DNA of 64,000 nucleotides from Actinokineospora auranticolor (GCF_002934265.1 NZ_PTIX01000016.1:1-64000), one strand, 5' to 3'. Positions 1-9,885 are shown, numbered from the stretch's first letter. Translations and numbers: made by a program. The notes: generated by a model from the letters alone, not told the origin.

Positions 1-165
1 CACCGGAGCTACCCGCGGGTGATCAAACGGAAAATGAGCAACTTCCCGGTCAAACGCGCACGACACCGACAACAACTCCGAAACAGCCGACCACCTCACT
101 CGAACATCACCCTCACCCCGCCCAGCAAGACCCGACACCGCCGCCGACCAGCCGAAACCACCTAA
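1..165 (+). mobile_element. C-terminal end of a transposase (IS4-like, partial)
   Basis: The window opens inside a reading frame (frame 1) that stops at a TAA at 163-165. The visible 54 residues start with RSYPRVIKRKMSNFPVKR, a basic tail resembling the C-terminus of IS4-type DDE transposases of actinomycetes (recalled similarity, not searched). The catalytic core lies to the left of the window. A truncated TPR gene follows directly, so the element probably inserted into or deleted part of that gene. No terminal inverted repeat was identified. Confidence 0.5.
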
Positions 166-175
166 CCGACCGGCA

Positions 176-787
176 TTGGGCCTAGGCCACCATGGGCCGG
201 GTGAGTTCGGGCAGGCGGAGCTGTGCTTCCGCGAGGGGATTGAGCTATGCCGGAAATCCGGTGACGAGGTGGGCGTCGCCAGCGCTCTCAACAGCCTGGG
301 TCTCGCACTTCACGGCCTCGGGCGGTCCAGAGAGGCGATTGACCACTACCAACAAGCGCCACGGGCGCAGATCGCCCGTGGTGAGCAACGCGGAGCGGCG
401 CTCACCCACGTGAACGTCGCCCGCTCCTTGATCGCTCTGGGGGACGACTCCGACGTGATCCCACACCTCGACCGGGCGAGGACGGTTTTCGCCGAGATCG
501 GTGACCGGTACAACCAGGCTCGTGCGTCGCTCGAGCTGGGTTCCCTGCGCTTGAATGCCGGCGAGCCTGCCGAAGCGCGGAGAATCCTCTCCGCGGCGCT
601 GGGGGTCATGGTGGACTTGGACGCCAAGTACGAACAGGCACGTATCCACGAACAACTCTGCGCGGTGGCGACGGCGATGCGGACCGACGAGTCGGCCCGA
701 CGGCACCTTGAGCGGGCCGCGGAGCTGTACGAGTCCACGGGCAGCCCCTTGGCCGAACGGATCCGCCGCCGACTCACCGGTAGCTGA
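176..787 (+). pseudogene. 5'-truncated TPR protein (AfsR/NB-ARC regulator-like tail)
   Basis: About 200 residues made of tandem tetratricopeptide helices, with typical stretches such as ALNSLGLALHGLGRSREAI and the RALI-type AB-helix spacing. The apparent start is a TTG with no Shine-Dalgarno sequence, immediately after a transposase end, and the homology-like sequence begins mid-repeat. It is therefore most likely the C-terminal remnant of a larger regulator of the SARP/AfsR or NB-ARC-TPR type, whose DNA-binding and ATPase parts are gone. The exact parent family cannot be fixed from TPRs alone. Probably not functional, although the remaining frame is open to the TGA. Confidence 0.6.
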
Positions 788-1942
788 TCAGCTCCGGTGG
801 TCGCAGCCGCGGCAGGACCGCCGCCGTCGACGGCTCCGGCAGATGGAGCACCACGTACACCTCGCGCCGAAGGTTCGCCGCGAATCGACCCGGCTGCGAG
901 CTGAGCAGGTGCCCGAAGCCCGCGTAGCGGCGCGGACCTCTTGGTCGGCCGCTTCGAGCAACTGTTCTTCGAGAGGGCGGTCCGGTACCGGCTCCGGCAC
1001 GGCGGCCCCCAACCTGCTGCGCACCGACCCTGGTGCCACCAGGGGGTCGTGGAAGCCTGCCTTGAGCAGCGCGGCACCGGTGATGGTCCCGTACTGGAAG
1101 GGCGAGCCCTGGTCGCCGATGATGTAGTCGGCCGCGATCGATACCACGGGCCAGTCCTGGTCAGGGGGTACCAGGCGCAGACCTGATCACAGCGCGTCGT
1201 GCAGCACGTGCTCGACCTGCTTGCCGTAGCTGTGCCAGATGTTCGGGTGCAGCACGCCGACGACCCGGTACCGGTCGGATGGGAGTTCTGTGACGAGCCT
1301 GCGCATCAACCCCGGCTGGTCCAGCCACAGGTTGTGCGCGCAGCCGGTCGAGGTCACCAGGACCAGCCGCTGGTCGGGGCGGACTCCCAGCGCGGCTCGG
1401 TGCTCGGCGCGCAGGTGCAGTTCCGCCAACAGTTGGTCGACGACGGGATCGCCGACCACACGCAGCGACTCTCGCACGGCCTCGTGGTGGCCGTTGTAGG
1501 CGGCGACTTGGTCGTCGTGCGCCAACAACTGCCGAACCGCGATGGCGCGACCGGCGTGGACGGTGTCCTGCGCGCTGGTGCCGTACCGGTGTGATTCGGT
1601 CTGCTTCCCGGCCCCGGCCCGGACGGGCGCGACCTTGTCCCGCAACGCCCCGTGCGCCATCACCAGGACCGGCTCGGTGAGCTTGTGCAACCCGCTGTTC
1701 TGCGCGGCGATCGCGACGTCGCAGGACCCCGGGTGGGCCTTGGTGACATCCCTCCAGCGAACGACGTCCGCCCCGCGTCTGCGGAGGTGGGCTGCGACAT
1801 CGCGCGTTCTGACCTGCGACGGCGTGCCCGCGACGGGGAATACCGCGCAACGTCGTGCAACATGTCCGTGCCACGACCACGGCCGAAAGGGCTCATGCGC
1901 CAGCGGCACCTCGTCGTCGCGTGGTGTGGACGCGCTCAGCAC
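774..1942 (-). pseudogene. Broken GT-B-like hypothetical protein (nonsense plus frameshift)
   Basis: The frame running down from 1942 encodes a protein with glycosyltransferase-B-like texture (e.g. PVLVMAHGALRDKV, YRVVGVLHPNIWHSYGKQ). An in-frame TGA at 1187-1189 interrupts it, and the same frame then resumes with SGLRLVPPDQDWPVVS and ADYIIGDQGSPFQYGT. Near position 900 the sensible sequence moves to another frame, which reads REVYVVLHLPEPST and stops at 774. One nonsense codon and one frameshift make it a pseudogene unless the assembly is wrong. The intact family occurs in actinomycetes as large uncharacterised proteins, sometimes loosely labelled CDP-glycerol transferase-like; function unknown. 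Confidence 0.6.
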
Positions 1943-2111
1943 GGCCCGGCAGTCAGCGGCCCTGCCATGCGTATCAGCACTTCGGCCAACCGCACGACCT
2001 CGACGACGGTTCCGCTGTTGCGGGACAACAGTTGTTCAGCGGCGGTCAGGTCGGATCCTGCCCGCACCCACCCCGCGTCGTCACTTCCGGCAGGGGGTAG
2101 TCCGGGGTACT

Positions 2112-2599
2112 TCACTCACTCGCCACGTCTTCAGCGCCTGGCCTCGATTCGCTGCGTTCGATACGCAGTGCGGCGTCATTGCCGAAGACGGACTTTGCCA
2201 GCGGTGCGACCGCGTCGACAGTACCAACCTCTCCGCGTCCGGCAAAGAGGGAGAGCAGGCGCTCGACGAATTCGGTGGCTTGGTTGTTGGCTTCGCGTGC
2301 CTCGATCTCCACCCGGCCGTCTTCAAGAACGCGCCACGACTGCGGTGGACTACTTTGTCCGACCCGGTCCGGAGATCGATGACCTGCCCACCGAGTCGCC
2401 GCTCCCGCCATCTTTCCACGACCAGGTTCACCGCGAACAACGCGCCGATCACCTCGGCGTAGGCGGTGGGATCCCAGGCAGCGAACCCGACTTCCTCGAC
2501 GCGGACACCCTCCTCCTCGGCGGTCGCGACGAGGAGAGCCAGGTCATCCTCGTCCCGCACTTCGACTATGTCCCGCGATTCCACCGCGTCCGGACTCAC
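2112..2599 (-). pseudogene. Frameshifted hypothetical protein of about 165 residues
   Basis: The first part, starting near GTG 2599 beside an AGGGAGG motif, reads IVEVRDEDDLALLVATAEEE and continues to GGQVIDLRTGSDKVV. The continuation, RVLEDGRVEIEAREANNQ through FVERLLSLFAGRG to the stop at 2112, is in a different frame. The switch lies near 2340, so one indel separates the two halves. The protein is acidic, helical and without signal or membrane segments. I recognise no family. The start is uncertain, because the frame is open further upstream to 2740. Confidence 0.45.
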
Positions 2600-2763
2600 C
2601 TCCCTGTGCGCGGCCTTGTCGCATCGATCATCTGCGGAACCTGTGCCGTTGTTGCACGCGAGCAGGCGGTACAGGTCCAGGCGACTGCGGTGGGGTGTGT
2701 TTGTCGTAGCGGCACCGGCCTGGTCGCCCGTCCGGGCCACGCGAGAACCTGGCTCTGGGCAGA

Positions 2764-4599
2764 ATGCCTGGTATGGACACCGGTTCGTTCGCGCGGTACC
2801 TCGGTCGGATGGACCGGGTGGAGTTGGCTGAGTTGTTGCGGGTTCGGCCGGAGGTGCGGACGGCGCCGGTGCCCGATGGGCCCGGGGCGCTTGCGGAACG
2901 ACTGAGCGGTCGCGGGTCCTTGGCCGCGGTGCGGTTGGTGAGCCGGGATGCGGTGGCGGCGGGGCGGGCCGCGGCAGGCTTGGGGTCCGAGGCCACCGTT
3001 GACGCTGTGGCGGCGTTGACCGGGGGTCGCAGGGACGCGGTCCGGTCGGCGCTGGGCGAGTTGCGGCGGGTCGGGGTGGCGTGGCCGGATGGGGAGGTCG
3101 TGTGTCTGGTCTCCCCGGTGTCGGCGCAGTGGAAGCGAGCGAACGGTCACATGGAGGTGACCGGACCGCCCGCGGTTGAGCCTGGTCGGCGCGGTGCGGA
3201 CGGTGAGCTGCGGTCTTCGGTGCAGCACCTGCTGCGGGTGGCCTATGCGCTGTTGGATACGAGCAAGCCGATCGTGGGGTTGCGACGGGGTGGGGTCGGG
3301 GTCCAGGAGCGGAAACGGTGGGGGGCGGCTCTCGGTCTGGATGACGACTACCTGTTGCTGGTGTTGGACCTGCTGTTCGCGGCTGGGTTGTTGGCGCAGG
3401 TCGGGACAGCGTTCGAGGTCACCGCGCGGTATGAGCGGTGGCGGGAGGCAACGCCTGCCAGGCAGTGGGCGGAGCTGGCGTGGGCCTGGTTCTGGTTGTC
3501 GCACTCCCCGACTGCCCGGCGGAGCGCGGCGGGGTCCAAGGTCGAGTCGTCGCATTCTCGGGCAGCGCGATGGGCGGTGCTGCGGGCGGGACGGGGCGGG
3601 GTGTCGGTCGAAGCGGTCGCTGATGCGGCCTATTGGTTCTGCCCGGCGGTGCATCAGCACGCTGTTGGGGTTGTCCGCGAGGCGACGATGGTGGGGGTGG
3701 TAGCGGGGACCGCGCTGAGTGCGTGTGGGGAGGCGTTGTTGTCCGCGGGCGATACGGAGGCGCTGGCCGCTTCGGTGGCCGAGGTGGTGGTGCCGATGCG
3801 GTGCGAGGTGGAGGTGATGGACGACCTGAAGGCTGTGGTGTTCGGGCAGATGACGGTCGAGGCCGCGCGAGTGCTGGAGGCTTCCGCGGAGAGCTCGGTA
3901 GAGGACGGGGCGCGGGTGTGGCGGTTCACCACGGCGAGCGTCCGGGCGGCGTTCGCCCAGGGGTGGACCGAAGGCTCTTTGCTGGCCTCCTTGAACGAGC
4001 TGACACAGCACAACGTGCCGTTGGCGCTGCGGGTGCTTTTGGGAGAACGCGGGCGAGGGCAGGTGCGGTTGCGGGAGGTGAGGTGCTGCGTGGTGGCGGA
4101 GGCGAATGTCATCACGGAGGTGGTGCGGTTGCCCGGGTTCGCGGAGTTGGCGCCGACTGTGGCGGGGAGTGCGATGGCGCCGTCGGAGGTGGTCGCGCAA
4201 TTGCGGGCGGAAGGATTCGAAGTGGTCGACGATCCGCCATCCGGGAGTGTGATCGTCCGGCGGCCGCGGAAGGCACGAGTGGCCGCCCAGGTGGAACAGG
4301 TGGAGCCGGAGGCGGTGGACCTCCCCGACCTGGGGTCGGACGGGTCGTCCACGACGCAGATCGTGCGCGGACGGAACCCGATGTTGTCGGAGGAGGCGGT
4401 GGCGTTGCTGGTGGGAGCTATCGACGGGCAGTCCGACGTGCGCATCGACTACGTCGACGGGAAGGGCGAGTCCTCCACCCGCACCATCACGCCGACTGGA
4501 TGGGACGGGCCGTTCCTTCTGGCGTGGTGCCACATGCGGGAGGCCGACCGTGTGTTCAGAGTGGAACGGATCAGGGCGGTGTCACCAGCGGGACCCTGA
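2764..4599 (+). CDS. Helicase-associated domain protein (XPB/Helicase_C_3-like N-domain family)
   Basis: A 611-residue soluble protein. Its N-terminus (SFARYLGRMDRVELAELLRV) is typical of the actinobacterial 'helicase-associated domain' family, related to the N-terminal region of XPB-type helicases. The middle (about 350-480) contains the winged-helix-like unit ending in LRVLLGERGRGQVRLREV, which family members use near the C-terminus. The last 80 residues (VRIDYVDGKGESSTRTITP) look like a WYL-type beta unit. No Walker motifs are present, so it is not a helicase by itself; a DNA-associated regulatory or repair-linked role is inferred. It is shorter than the usual 700-800 residues. ATG 2773 is an alternative start. 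It stands alone, between pseudogenes. Confidence 0.7.
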   Translation: MPGMDTGSFARYLGRMDRVELAELLRVRPEVRTAPVPDGPGALAERLSGRGSLAAVRLVSRDAVAAGRAAAGLGSEATVDAVAALTGGRRDAVRSALGELRRVGVAWPDGEVVCLVSPVSAQWKRANGHMEVTGPPAVEPGRRGADGELRSSVQHLLRVAYALLDTSKPIVGLRRGGVGVQERKRWGAALGLDDDYLLLVLDLLFAAGLLAQVGTAFEVTARYERWREATPARQWAELAWAWFWLSHSPTARRSAAGSKVESSHSRAARWAVLRAGRGGVSVEAVADAAYWFCPAVHQHAVGVVREATMVGVVAGTALSACGEALLSAGDTEALAASVAEVVVPMRCEVEVMDDLKAVVFGQMTVEAARVLEASAESSVEDGARVWRFTTASVRAAFAQGWTEGSLLASLNELTQHNVPLALRVLLGERGRGQVRLREVRCCVVAEANVITEVVRLPGFAELAPTVAGSAMAPSEVVAQLRAEGFEVVDDPPSGSVIVRRPRKARVAAQVEQVEPEAVDLPDLGSDGSSTTQIVRGRNPMLSEEAVALLVGAIDGQSDVRIDYVDGKGESSTRTITPTGWDGPFLLAWCHMREADRVFRVERIRAVSPAGP

Positions 4600-4653
4600 G
4601 GGAAGCGATGGGCAAGCACACCTTGCCCGGCCTGCGGAGGCTCGGCGGGATCG

Positions 4654-5679
4654 GTGCCGCGGGCAGTGCGGTGTTCTAGGCCAGGTCTCCGCCCGTCGAA
4701 CGGGAAAGTGCCCGCGGACCCGCCGCTTCGAGCCGTGACCGATGTGGGCCTGCGGCACATGAACCTGGAGGAGTTCCTGCGCGCGGTCTTGGCCCGCATC
4801 CAGGAGCTGTTCGAGGTCGACGCCGCCTCGGTGCTGCTCTACGACACCGCTGCCGAGGTGCTGACCGTCGGAGCCTCGGTCGGCATGAACGAGCAGGTCG
4901 GACACGGGATCACCATCCCGCTGGGCGCTGGGTTCGCCGGGCGGGTGGCCGCTGCCCGCACCCCGGTGATCCTCGACCGCGTCGACGCCACCACCGTGGT
5001 CAACTCACTGCTGTGGCGTCGGGGCCTGCGAGCGCTGCTCGGTGTCCCGCTGCTCGCGGGCGGCGACCTGGTCGGCGTGCCGCACGTCGGGTCGTTGACC
5101 CCGCGCCGGTTCACCCCCGACGACAGCCACCTGCTGCACTTGGTCGCGGATCGGATCGCCCAGGCCACCCAAGCCGATATCAGCAACGCCGACCGCGCTC
5201 CAGCGCAGCCTGTTGCCCACCAGGTTTCCCGGCCGTCCCCGGTCTGGCGTTCGCGGCCCGCTACATCCCCGGCACCTCGATGGCGGTGGTCGGCGACTGG
5301 TACGACGTCTTCTCCCTGCCCGGCGACCGCCTCGGCATCGTCATCGGTGACGTCACCGGCCACGGCCTGGCCGCCGCGGTCGTCATGGGCCGCCTGCGCA
5401 GCGCCCTGCTCACCGCGCCCCCCGACCTGCCCATCGGCCTCGGACTCACGCCGCGACACCGTCGTCGCCCTCCCGCGGGGAAGCGTCTTGGCCCTCCACA
5501 CCGACGGCCTCGTCGAACGACCCGGCCAGCCCCTCGACCCCTACCTTGACCAGCTCCTCGACAACCTCACCCACGACAACCCCGCCGCTGTCTGCGCCCA
5601 GGTCACCGACGCGCTCTTGGGCGCTGAACCACCCCGCGACGACGTCGCCCTGCTCGTCGTCCGATTCACCCCGACGTAG
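4654..5679 (+). pseudogene. GAF-SpoIIE (PP2C) phosphatase, frameshifted and internally deleted
   Basis: The N-terminal part is a GAF sensor domain (LARIQELFEVDAASVLLYD ... TIPLGAGFAGRVAA). The PP2C/SpoIIE core then appears in another frame (AARYIPGTSMAVVGDWYDVF, VIGDVTGHGLAAAVVMG, about 5250-5420). The C-terminal part (GSVLALHTDGLVERPG ... RDDVALLVVRF) returns to the original frame. Roughly 100 residues normally found between the VMGRLR helix and the C-terminal strands are missing. Two frame changes plus a deletion make this a dead copy of a GAF-type anti-sigma-pathway phosphatase. Intact relatives dephosphorylate STAS antagonists of RsbV type. Confidence 0.75.
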
Positions 5680-5757
5680 GCGCCCCCCGCTCGTCCGAAG
5701 TCCCGTTCACGTTCGCGCCAGGCCCGGCCCCGCCGGCACGCAACGGCACCCTTCGGC

Positions 5758-5877
5758 GTCCGCTGGGAGTTGGATGAGTCTCACCCGCAGCCTGCGGGTT
5801 CGGTGCACCGGGCATTGGAGATCACCGGACTGCTCACCGTGCGGGTCACCTACCCCCGGTTGCGCACCGTCCCCTGA
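5758..5877 (+). pseudogene. Remnant of a STAS (anti-sigma antagonist) C-terminus
   Basis: A short frame directly after the dead SpoIIE phosphatase reads VHRALEITGLLTVRVTYP before a TGA. This resembles the last helix and strand of STAS-domain proteins (VRRVLEITGL...F.VYP). The upstream conserved Asp-Ser region is absent. SpoIIE-GAF and STAS genes often sit together, so this is plausibly the tail of the partner gene. Similarity is by eye over about 30 residues only. Confidence 0.35.
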
Positions 5878-5885
5878 GCACGAGG

Positions 5886-6854
5886 TCAGCTCGCCAGGGA
5901 CGCGGGCGGAGCCTGCCACCGCTGGAGCAGGTGGTGGCCGAAGTTCGCTTCCACGGCGAGGGCGCAAGCCGCGCCGAACACGATGTCGGCGGCCGCGGTG
6001 GGGTGTTGCCTGGCGTAGGAGCCGCACAGGTCGTGCGCGGCGATCTGCTCGTGCACCGCGTCAGCCTCGACGTGCTCGTCGTAGAAGCGGGTCGCCGCCT
6101 GGTCGAATCCGAGTCGGCGCAACCCGTTGCCGTAGCGGCGGTTCGGTAGCGACGAGGTCATCTCGAACGCCGCCAGGTGACCGAGCAGGGCCGGGGTCCA
6201 GCGGTGGTGCAGGCCGAAGAAGGAGATGAGGTTGTTGACCGCCAACGTCTCCCCGGACGCTTGGTCGATGAAGTGGCCGTAGCGGTCGTCGAGGTCGAGG
6301 GCGCGCATGGTGGCGCGGAACAGTTCCGAGTGCATGTCGGAGAGTCGGCCACCGCCGTACTCGTCGGCTTGGATCTCGATGATGGCCGCCTTCGCCTGGC
6401 CTTCGAGGCGGGGGATGGCCAGGCTGTGCGGGTCGGCTTCCTTGAGGTGGTAGATCGACCGCTGGACGACGAACTCGCGGAACTGCTCCAGTGTCGCTCC
6501 GCGTTGCAGGAAGCTCGCCAGCGGCGGCCCGTCATCGGCGGCGACCAGCTCCGCCAACGCCTCGGGGACCCGCTCATGGGTCGTCGACCGGTGCGGAACG
6601 AGGTCACGCAGGGCCTCGTGCCACGGTTGTTCCAGCTGTCGGCGGAACGCCAGGAGATCGAGGTCATCAGCGAGGTCGGGGTCCACCTCGTCGAATCCCC
6701 GGTAGTGCAACTCGTAGCAGATCCACAGGGCGAGCTGCAGGTCCGCGTCGCGCCAGGGGTCGTCGACCCGCACGGTGGGGAAGGGGCTCCCCGGCTCCCG
6801 AAAGGCTCTGATCACCGCGGCGCTGAGCTCGCCGCGGGTGTGGGGGACGCGCAT
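5886..6854 (-). CDS. Iron-containing redox enzyme family protein (heme-oxygenase-like diiron fold)
   Basis: A 322-residue all-helical protein of the heme-oxygenase-like 'iron-containing redox enzyme' family. Candidate metal-ligand motifs with the right spacing are IEIQADEYGGG (Glu/Asp), FDQAATRFYDEHVEADAVHE (His/Glu) and EANFGHHLLQR near the C-terminus. Family members use two irons and O2 on varied substrates; this one's substrate is unknown. ATG 6854 is chosen because GAGGAG lies 6-8 nt upstream. The gene is divergent from a CDGSH iron-sulfur gene 120 bp away, a pairing that I recall as recurrent in actinobacteria and that suggests electron supply or a shared role in iron redox chemistry. 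Confidence 0.8.
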   Translation of the reverse strand: MRVPHTRGELSAAVIRAFREPGSPFPTVRVDDPWRDADLQLALWICYELHYRGFDEVDPDLADDLDLLAFRRQLEQPWHEALRDLVPHRSTTHERVPEALAELVAADDGPPLASFLQRGATLEQFREFVVQRSIYHLKEADPHSLAIPRLEGQAKAAIIEIQADEYGGGRLSDMHSELFRATMRALDLDDRYGHFIDQASGETLAVNNLISFFGLHHRWTPALLGHLAAFEMTSSLPNRRYGNGLRRLGFDQAATRFYDEHVEADAVHEQIAAHDLCGSYARQHPTAAADIVFGAACALAVEANFGHHLLQRWQAPPASLAS

Positions 6855-6974
6855 GAGAACTCCTCGGGCCAAGGTAAGTGCCCGACGACTACCCGAACGA
6901 CCACGAGTCCAATCGGAACCGATCAGTCGTGAACACCACGTGTGTGGTGGGGCAGGGCCGGGTATTCCGCCTCC

Positions 6975-7187
6975 ATGGCTCCAGAACCGGCGGCGACCGT
7001 GACCGTCTACGACAACGGCCCCCTGCTCGTCCGGGGCGACTTCGAGATCCACACCCAGGACGGCGCCGTCGTGGACCGCAACCGGGCGACGATGGCGCTG
7101 TGCCGGTGCGGACGATCCGCGATCGCACCGCTCTGCGACGGCAACCACAAACTCGGTCACCGGGGGGCCGAGAAACACCTGGGATGA
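6975..7187 (+). CDS. CDGSH iron-sulfur domain protein
   Basis: A 70-residue protein with the motif CRCGRSAIAPLCDGNH. This fits C-x-C-x2-S-x3-P-x-C-D-G-x-H, whose three cysteines and one histidine hold a redox-active [2Fe-2S] cluster (mitoNEET-like). Asn replaces the usual Ser/Ala/Thr before the His, a mild deviation. There is no membrane segment, so it should be cytoplasmic. It diverges from the diiron-family gene at 5886-6854 and may be its redox partner. ATG 6975 gives the usual compact length. Confidence 0.85.
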   Translation: MAPEPAATVTVYDNGPLLVRGDFEIHTQDGAVVDRNRATMALCRCGRSAIAPLCDGNHKLGHRGAEKHLG

Positions 7188-7322
7188 ACCCGCGTCGCCT
7201 GACGTCGGCTCCCCGCGGCGCCACCGTGTTCCGGTGACCGGCACAGTCCTGAGTGGATCTCACCGTGCCGGGCGCGGTGACGTCGGTTCAGGCCATGTCG
7301 CTTCGCGGAAGCTTCCCGGCCG

Positions 7323-7882
7323 GTGCGCGGTTCCGGGGGACGGCATCAACGGGACGTGGCCAGTGAGTTCCTGGTCGAGGTCAACGTCGCCGAGCAACTG
7401 CCCAGCGCCTTGGACCGCGCGATGCGCACCGCGGCGGGGATGCGGGCTCCGACGGTGCCGATCGTTCCGGCGGACCTGCAAGAGGCGGAGCACACGCCGC
7501 CGACGCACGAGTTCAAACAGGTCCCGTCCAGCCCACCCGCCCGCGTCCACCCCCGCTTGGTCGCCGCCGCCGACGCCATCACCTGCGCGGCGGACGTGCT
7601 CACCGCGGTGGAGAAGGTCGCGATCCTGGTGGGTCAAGGCGCCCGAGGTGTCGCCGACTGCCTCGCCGAACTCATGACCATCACCCGCTACCGACACTCG
7701 TGGTCCGCGTGTTCCACAACAACGACCTCAACCAGGTCACCTGGGAGTTGCGCGCGATGGGCGGCGCCCCGAAGTTCGAGCAGTCCCCATCCCTGCCCGA
7801 CATCTCCTACGCCGACACCGCGCGCCTGTTCGGCGTCGACGCGATCACCGTGGACGGCCCCGCCGACCTCACCGCCGCCTGA
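7323..7882 (+). pseudogene. Remnant of a thiamine-diphosphate enzyme (pyruvate-oxidase/ALS-like)
   Basis: Two separate pieces survive. The first (about 7370-7690) contains APTVPIVPADLQEAEH, HEFKQVPSSPPARVHP and VAILVGQGARG, the linker and the start of the central domain of PoxB/acetolactate-synthase-like proteins. The second, in another frame (about 7700-7882), reads VFHNNDLNQVTWELRAMGG and DISYADTARLFGVDA, part of the C-terminal PP domain. The N-terminal PYR domain and the GDG..N thiamine-diphosphate motif are missing. This is a decayed gene with at least one large internal deletion. Confidence 0.65.
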
Positions 7883-7957
7883 GGCCGCGCCCTCACCGCG
7901 CGCGGCCCCGTTCACCCCGCCGGGGCACAAGCACGGCCGTGTCGCCGACCCGCGGTC

Positions 7958-8457
7958 GTCATCACCAACGGCACCGACCGACCGCTAGGCGCTCTGCACG
8001 ACCTGGGACTGCGCCGCGCCCGCGCCTTCCTGGGGCATCCCGCCCGGAGTGCGACCTGGCTCCTGTCCACCGACGCCGACACCACCGACACCACCGTCCC
8101 CGCCGACTGGATCACCGCGCACGTGCGCCTGGCCACCCGTGGCGCCCGAGCGGTCGCGGGCGCCGCCCACCTCGACCACCCGGCTGGGACTCTCCCGGGC
8201 CGGAATGCTCGCCTACGCCCAGGTCCTGGACTCCGCCCGCCTACCCGAAGGCCACGGCAACGTCCTACGGCGCCAACCTCGGCATCCGCGCCGACACCTA
8301 CGACACCGCGGGCGGCTTCCCCACCGGCAATACGGGCGAAGACCACGAACTCTGGCGCCGCCTGCGCCACACGCCCCAGGTGTACGCGGACCACGCTGCC
8401 GTCACCACCCGCGCACGCCGCAGCGGCCTGGCCGACCTCCTCGCTAGCCTCGACTGA
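7958..8457 (+). pseudogene. Remnant of a family 2 glycosyltransferase
   Basis: The first half reads ATWLLSTDADTTDTTVPAD and WITAHVRLATRGARAVAGA, the DxD-like metal site and following strand of GT2 enzymes. After a frame change near 8190-8260 the sequence reads GANLGIRADTYDTAGGFP and EDHELWRRLRHTPQ, the 'ED' acceptor region. The N-terminal nucleotide-binding part is lost. Similar GT2 genes occur in actinomycetes beside PIG-L deacetylase and methyltransferase genes, none of which remain here. Confidence 0.6.
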
Positions 8458-8614
8458 GCCGCACCACCGAGCCGCGTTCCCTCGGATCGCGGGGATGGGC
8501 GCGACACCGAGCGCATGCCCCGAACTGCCAGGACTTCGAACCACGCCTCCGCCGCGTCCGCACTTGGCGCCCGAGCCGGGGTTGCCGCGAAAGCCCGCCG
8601 GGTACTCGTCCGGC

Positions 8615-9052
8615 ATGGCCACGGTGCACGCGCGGATATCCGCTTCGCCCGATGTTGTCTGGGCGGTTCTCGCTGACGGTTGGATGTACGCGTCCTGGGT
8701 GGTGGGGGCGTCGCACATCCGGAGCGTGGATTCCGGGTGGCCCGCGGTCGGGGCCCGGATCCACCACAGCGTGGGTGCGTGGCCGTTGCTCATCCACGAC
8801 AGCACCGAGGTGCGGGAGTCGCGCGCGGGGGAGGTGTTGGAGCTGGAGGCGCGGTTGTGGCCCGCCGGGTCCGCGCTCGTGCGCTTGGAGCTCGCCGCGG
8901 TCGACGGGGACACGGAGGTCACCATGGTGGAACAGGTGCGTCGCGGGCCGTTCTCCGCGCTCCCCGACCGCCTGCTGGACGCGCTGCTGGTGCCGCGCAA
9001 CCGTGAGGCGTTGGCGAGGTTGACCGACCTGGCCGTTCGCCGGTCCGACTGA
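8615..9052 (+). CDS. SRPBCC (polyketide cyclase/START-like) family protein
   Basis: A 145-residue protein with the START/Bet v1-like pattern: an N-terminal strand and helix (ARISASPDVVWAVLADGWM), several beta strands (RIHHSVGAWPLLIHDS), then a long C-terminal helix (PRNREALARLTDLAVRR). The fold forms a hydrophobic pocket; family members include cyclases, lipid carriers and stress proteins, so the ligand is unknown. Its stop lies 11 bp before the GTG start of the dehydrogenase at 9064, so the two are probably one operon. ATG 8615 gives the normal length. Confidence 0.75.
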   Translation: MATVHARISASPDVVWAVLADGWMYASWVVGASHIRSVDSGWPAVGARIHHSVGAWPLLIHDSTEVRESRAGEVLELEARLWPAGSALVRLELAAVDGDTEVTMVEQVRRGPFSALPDRLLDALLVPRNREALARLTDLAVRRSD

Positions 9053-9063
9053 GCGGGCCCCTG

Positions 9064-9885
9064 GTGCTGTCGAGCATCCCGCCGCCGTTGGCACTGGTCA
9101 CCGGCGCGTCAACCGGAATCGGGTTCGAGTTGGCCCGCGAGTTCGCCGAACACGACTTCGACGTGGTGCTGGTGGCTGACGAACCCGAGGTCGTCGACGC
9201 CGCTCACCGGCTTTCCAGACCCGGCAGCCGGGTGGTGGGGGTGCGGGCCGACCTCACCGTGCCCGCTGAGGTCGAAGCGCTCGTGGCGCGAGTGGGGGAG
9301 ATGGGCGCGCTGACCGCGCTCGCCCTCAACGCGGGCGCGGGTGTCGGCGGCGAGTTCACCGAGGAATCCACGGTGGACGAACAGCTCGCCGTGGTGGACC
9401 TCAACGTCCGCTCGACCGTGCACCTGGCCAAGTCGCTGGTGCCGGGGATGCTCGGACGCGCGCACGGACGGGTGCTGTTCACCTCGTCCATCGCGGCGCT
9501 GGCCCCCGGCCCGTACCAGTCGGTGTACAACGCGTCCAAGTCGTTCGTGCAGTCCTTCGCGAAGGCGCTGCGGGCCGAGGTGGCGAATACCGGGGTGACG
9601 GTGACCTCGTTGATGCCCGGTCCCACCGACACCGCGTTCTTCCGGCGTTCCGGCCAGCTCGACACCCCGATCGGCGCCGGGCCCAAGGTCGATCCCGCCG
9701 AGGTGGCGCGCGCCGGGTTCGCCGCCATGATGGCGGGACGCGCCCAGGTGGTCACCGGGTCGTTGCTGGTCAAGGCACAGGTGCTGCTCGGCAGGGTGTT
9801 GCCGGACCGGGTGCTCGTCGCGGCGCACAAGCTGCTGACCCGGCCGCGCGTCAGCGGTGGAGGGCGCGGTGCAGGCCGCGCATGA
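9064..9885 (+). CDS. Short-chain dehydrogenase/reductase
   Basis: A 273-residue classical SDR. The cofactor motif TGASTGIG is near residue 14, NAG is near 95, the catalytic Ser is in LFTSSIAAL, and Tyr/Lys are in YNASK. All catalytic residues are present. The tail has an amphipathic extension (LLVKAQVLLGRVLP) seen in SDRs loosely associated with membranes. The GTG start follows the SRPBCC stop by 11 bp, and the 3' end overlaps the convergent FAD oxidoreductase by 35 bp. Fragments of a second, very similar SDR lie at about 20.85-21.13 and 21.69-21.79 kb. Confidence 0.85.
   Translation: MLSSIPPPLALVTGASTGIGFELAREFAEHDFDVVLVADEPEVVDAAHRLSRPGSRVVGVRADLTVPAEVEALVARVGEMGALTALALNAGAGVGGEFTEESTVDEQLAVVDLNVRSTVHLAKSLVPGMLGRAHGRVLFTSSIAALAPGPYQSVYNASKSFVQSFAKALRAEVANTGVTVTSLMPGPTDTAFFRRSGQLDTPIGAGPKVDPAEVARAGFAAMMAGRAQVVTGSLLVKAQVLLGRVLPDRVLVAAHKLLTRPRVSGGGRGAGRA

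Noticed and set aside
2596-4533. A 645-residue open frame on the minus strand
   Set aside because: Antisense of the helicase-domain protein; extremely His/Arg/Pro rich.
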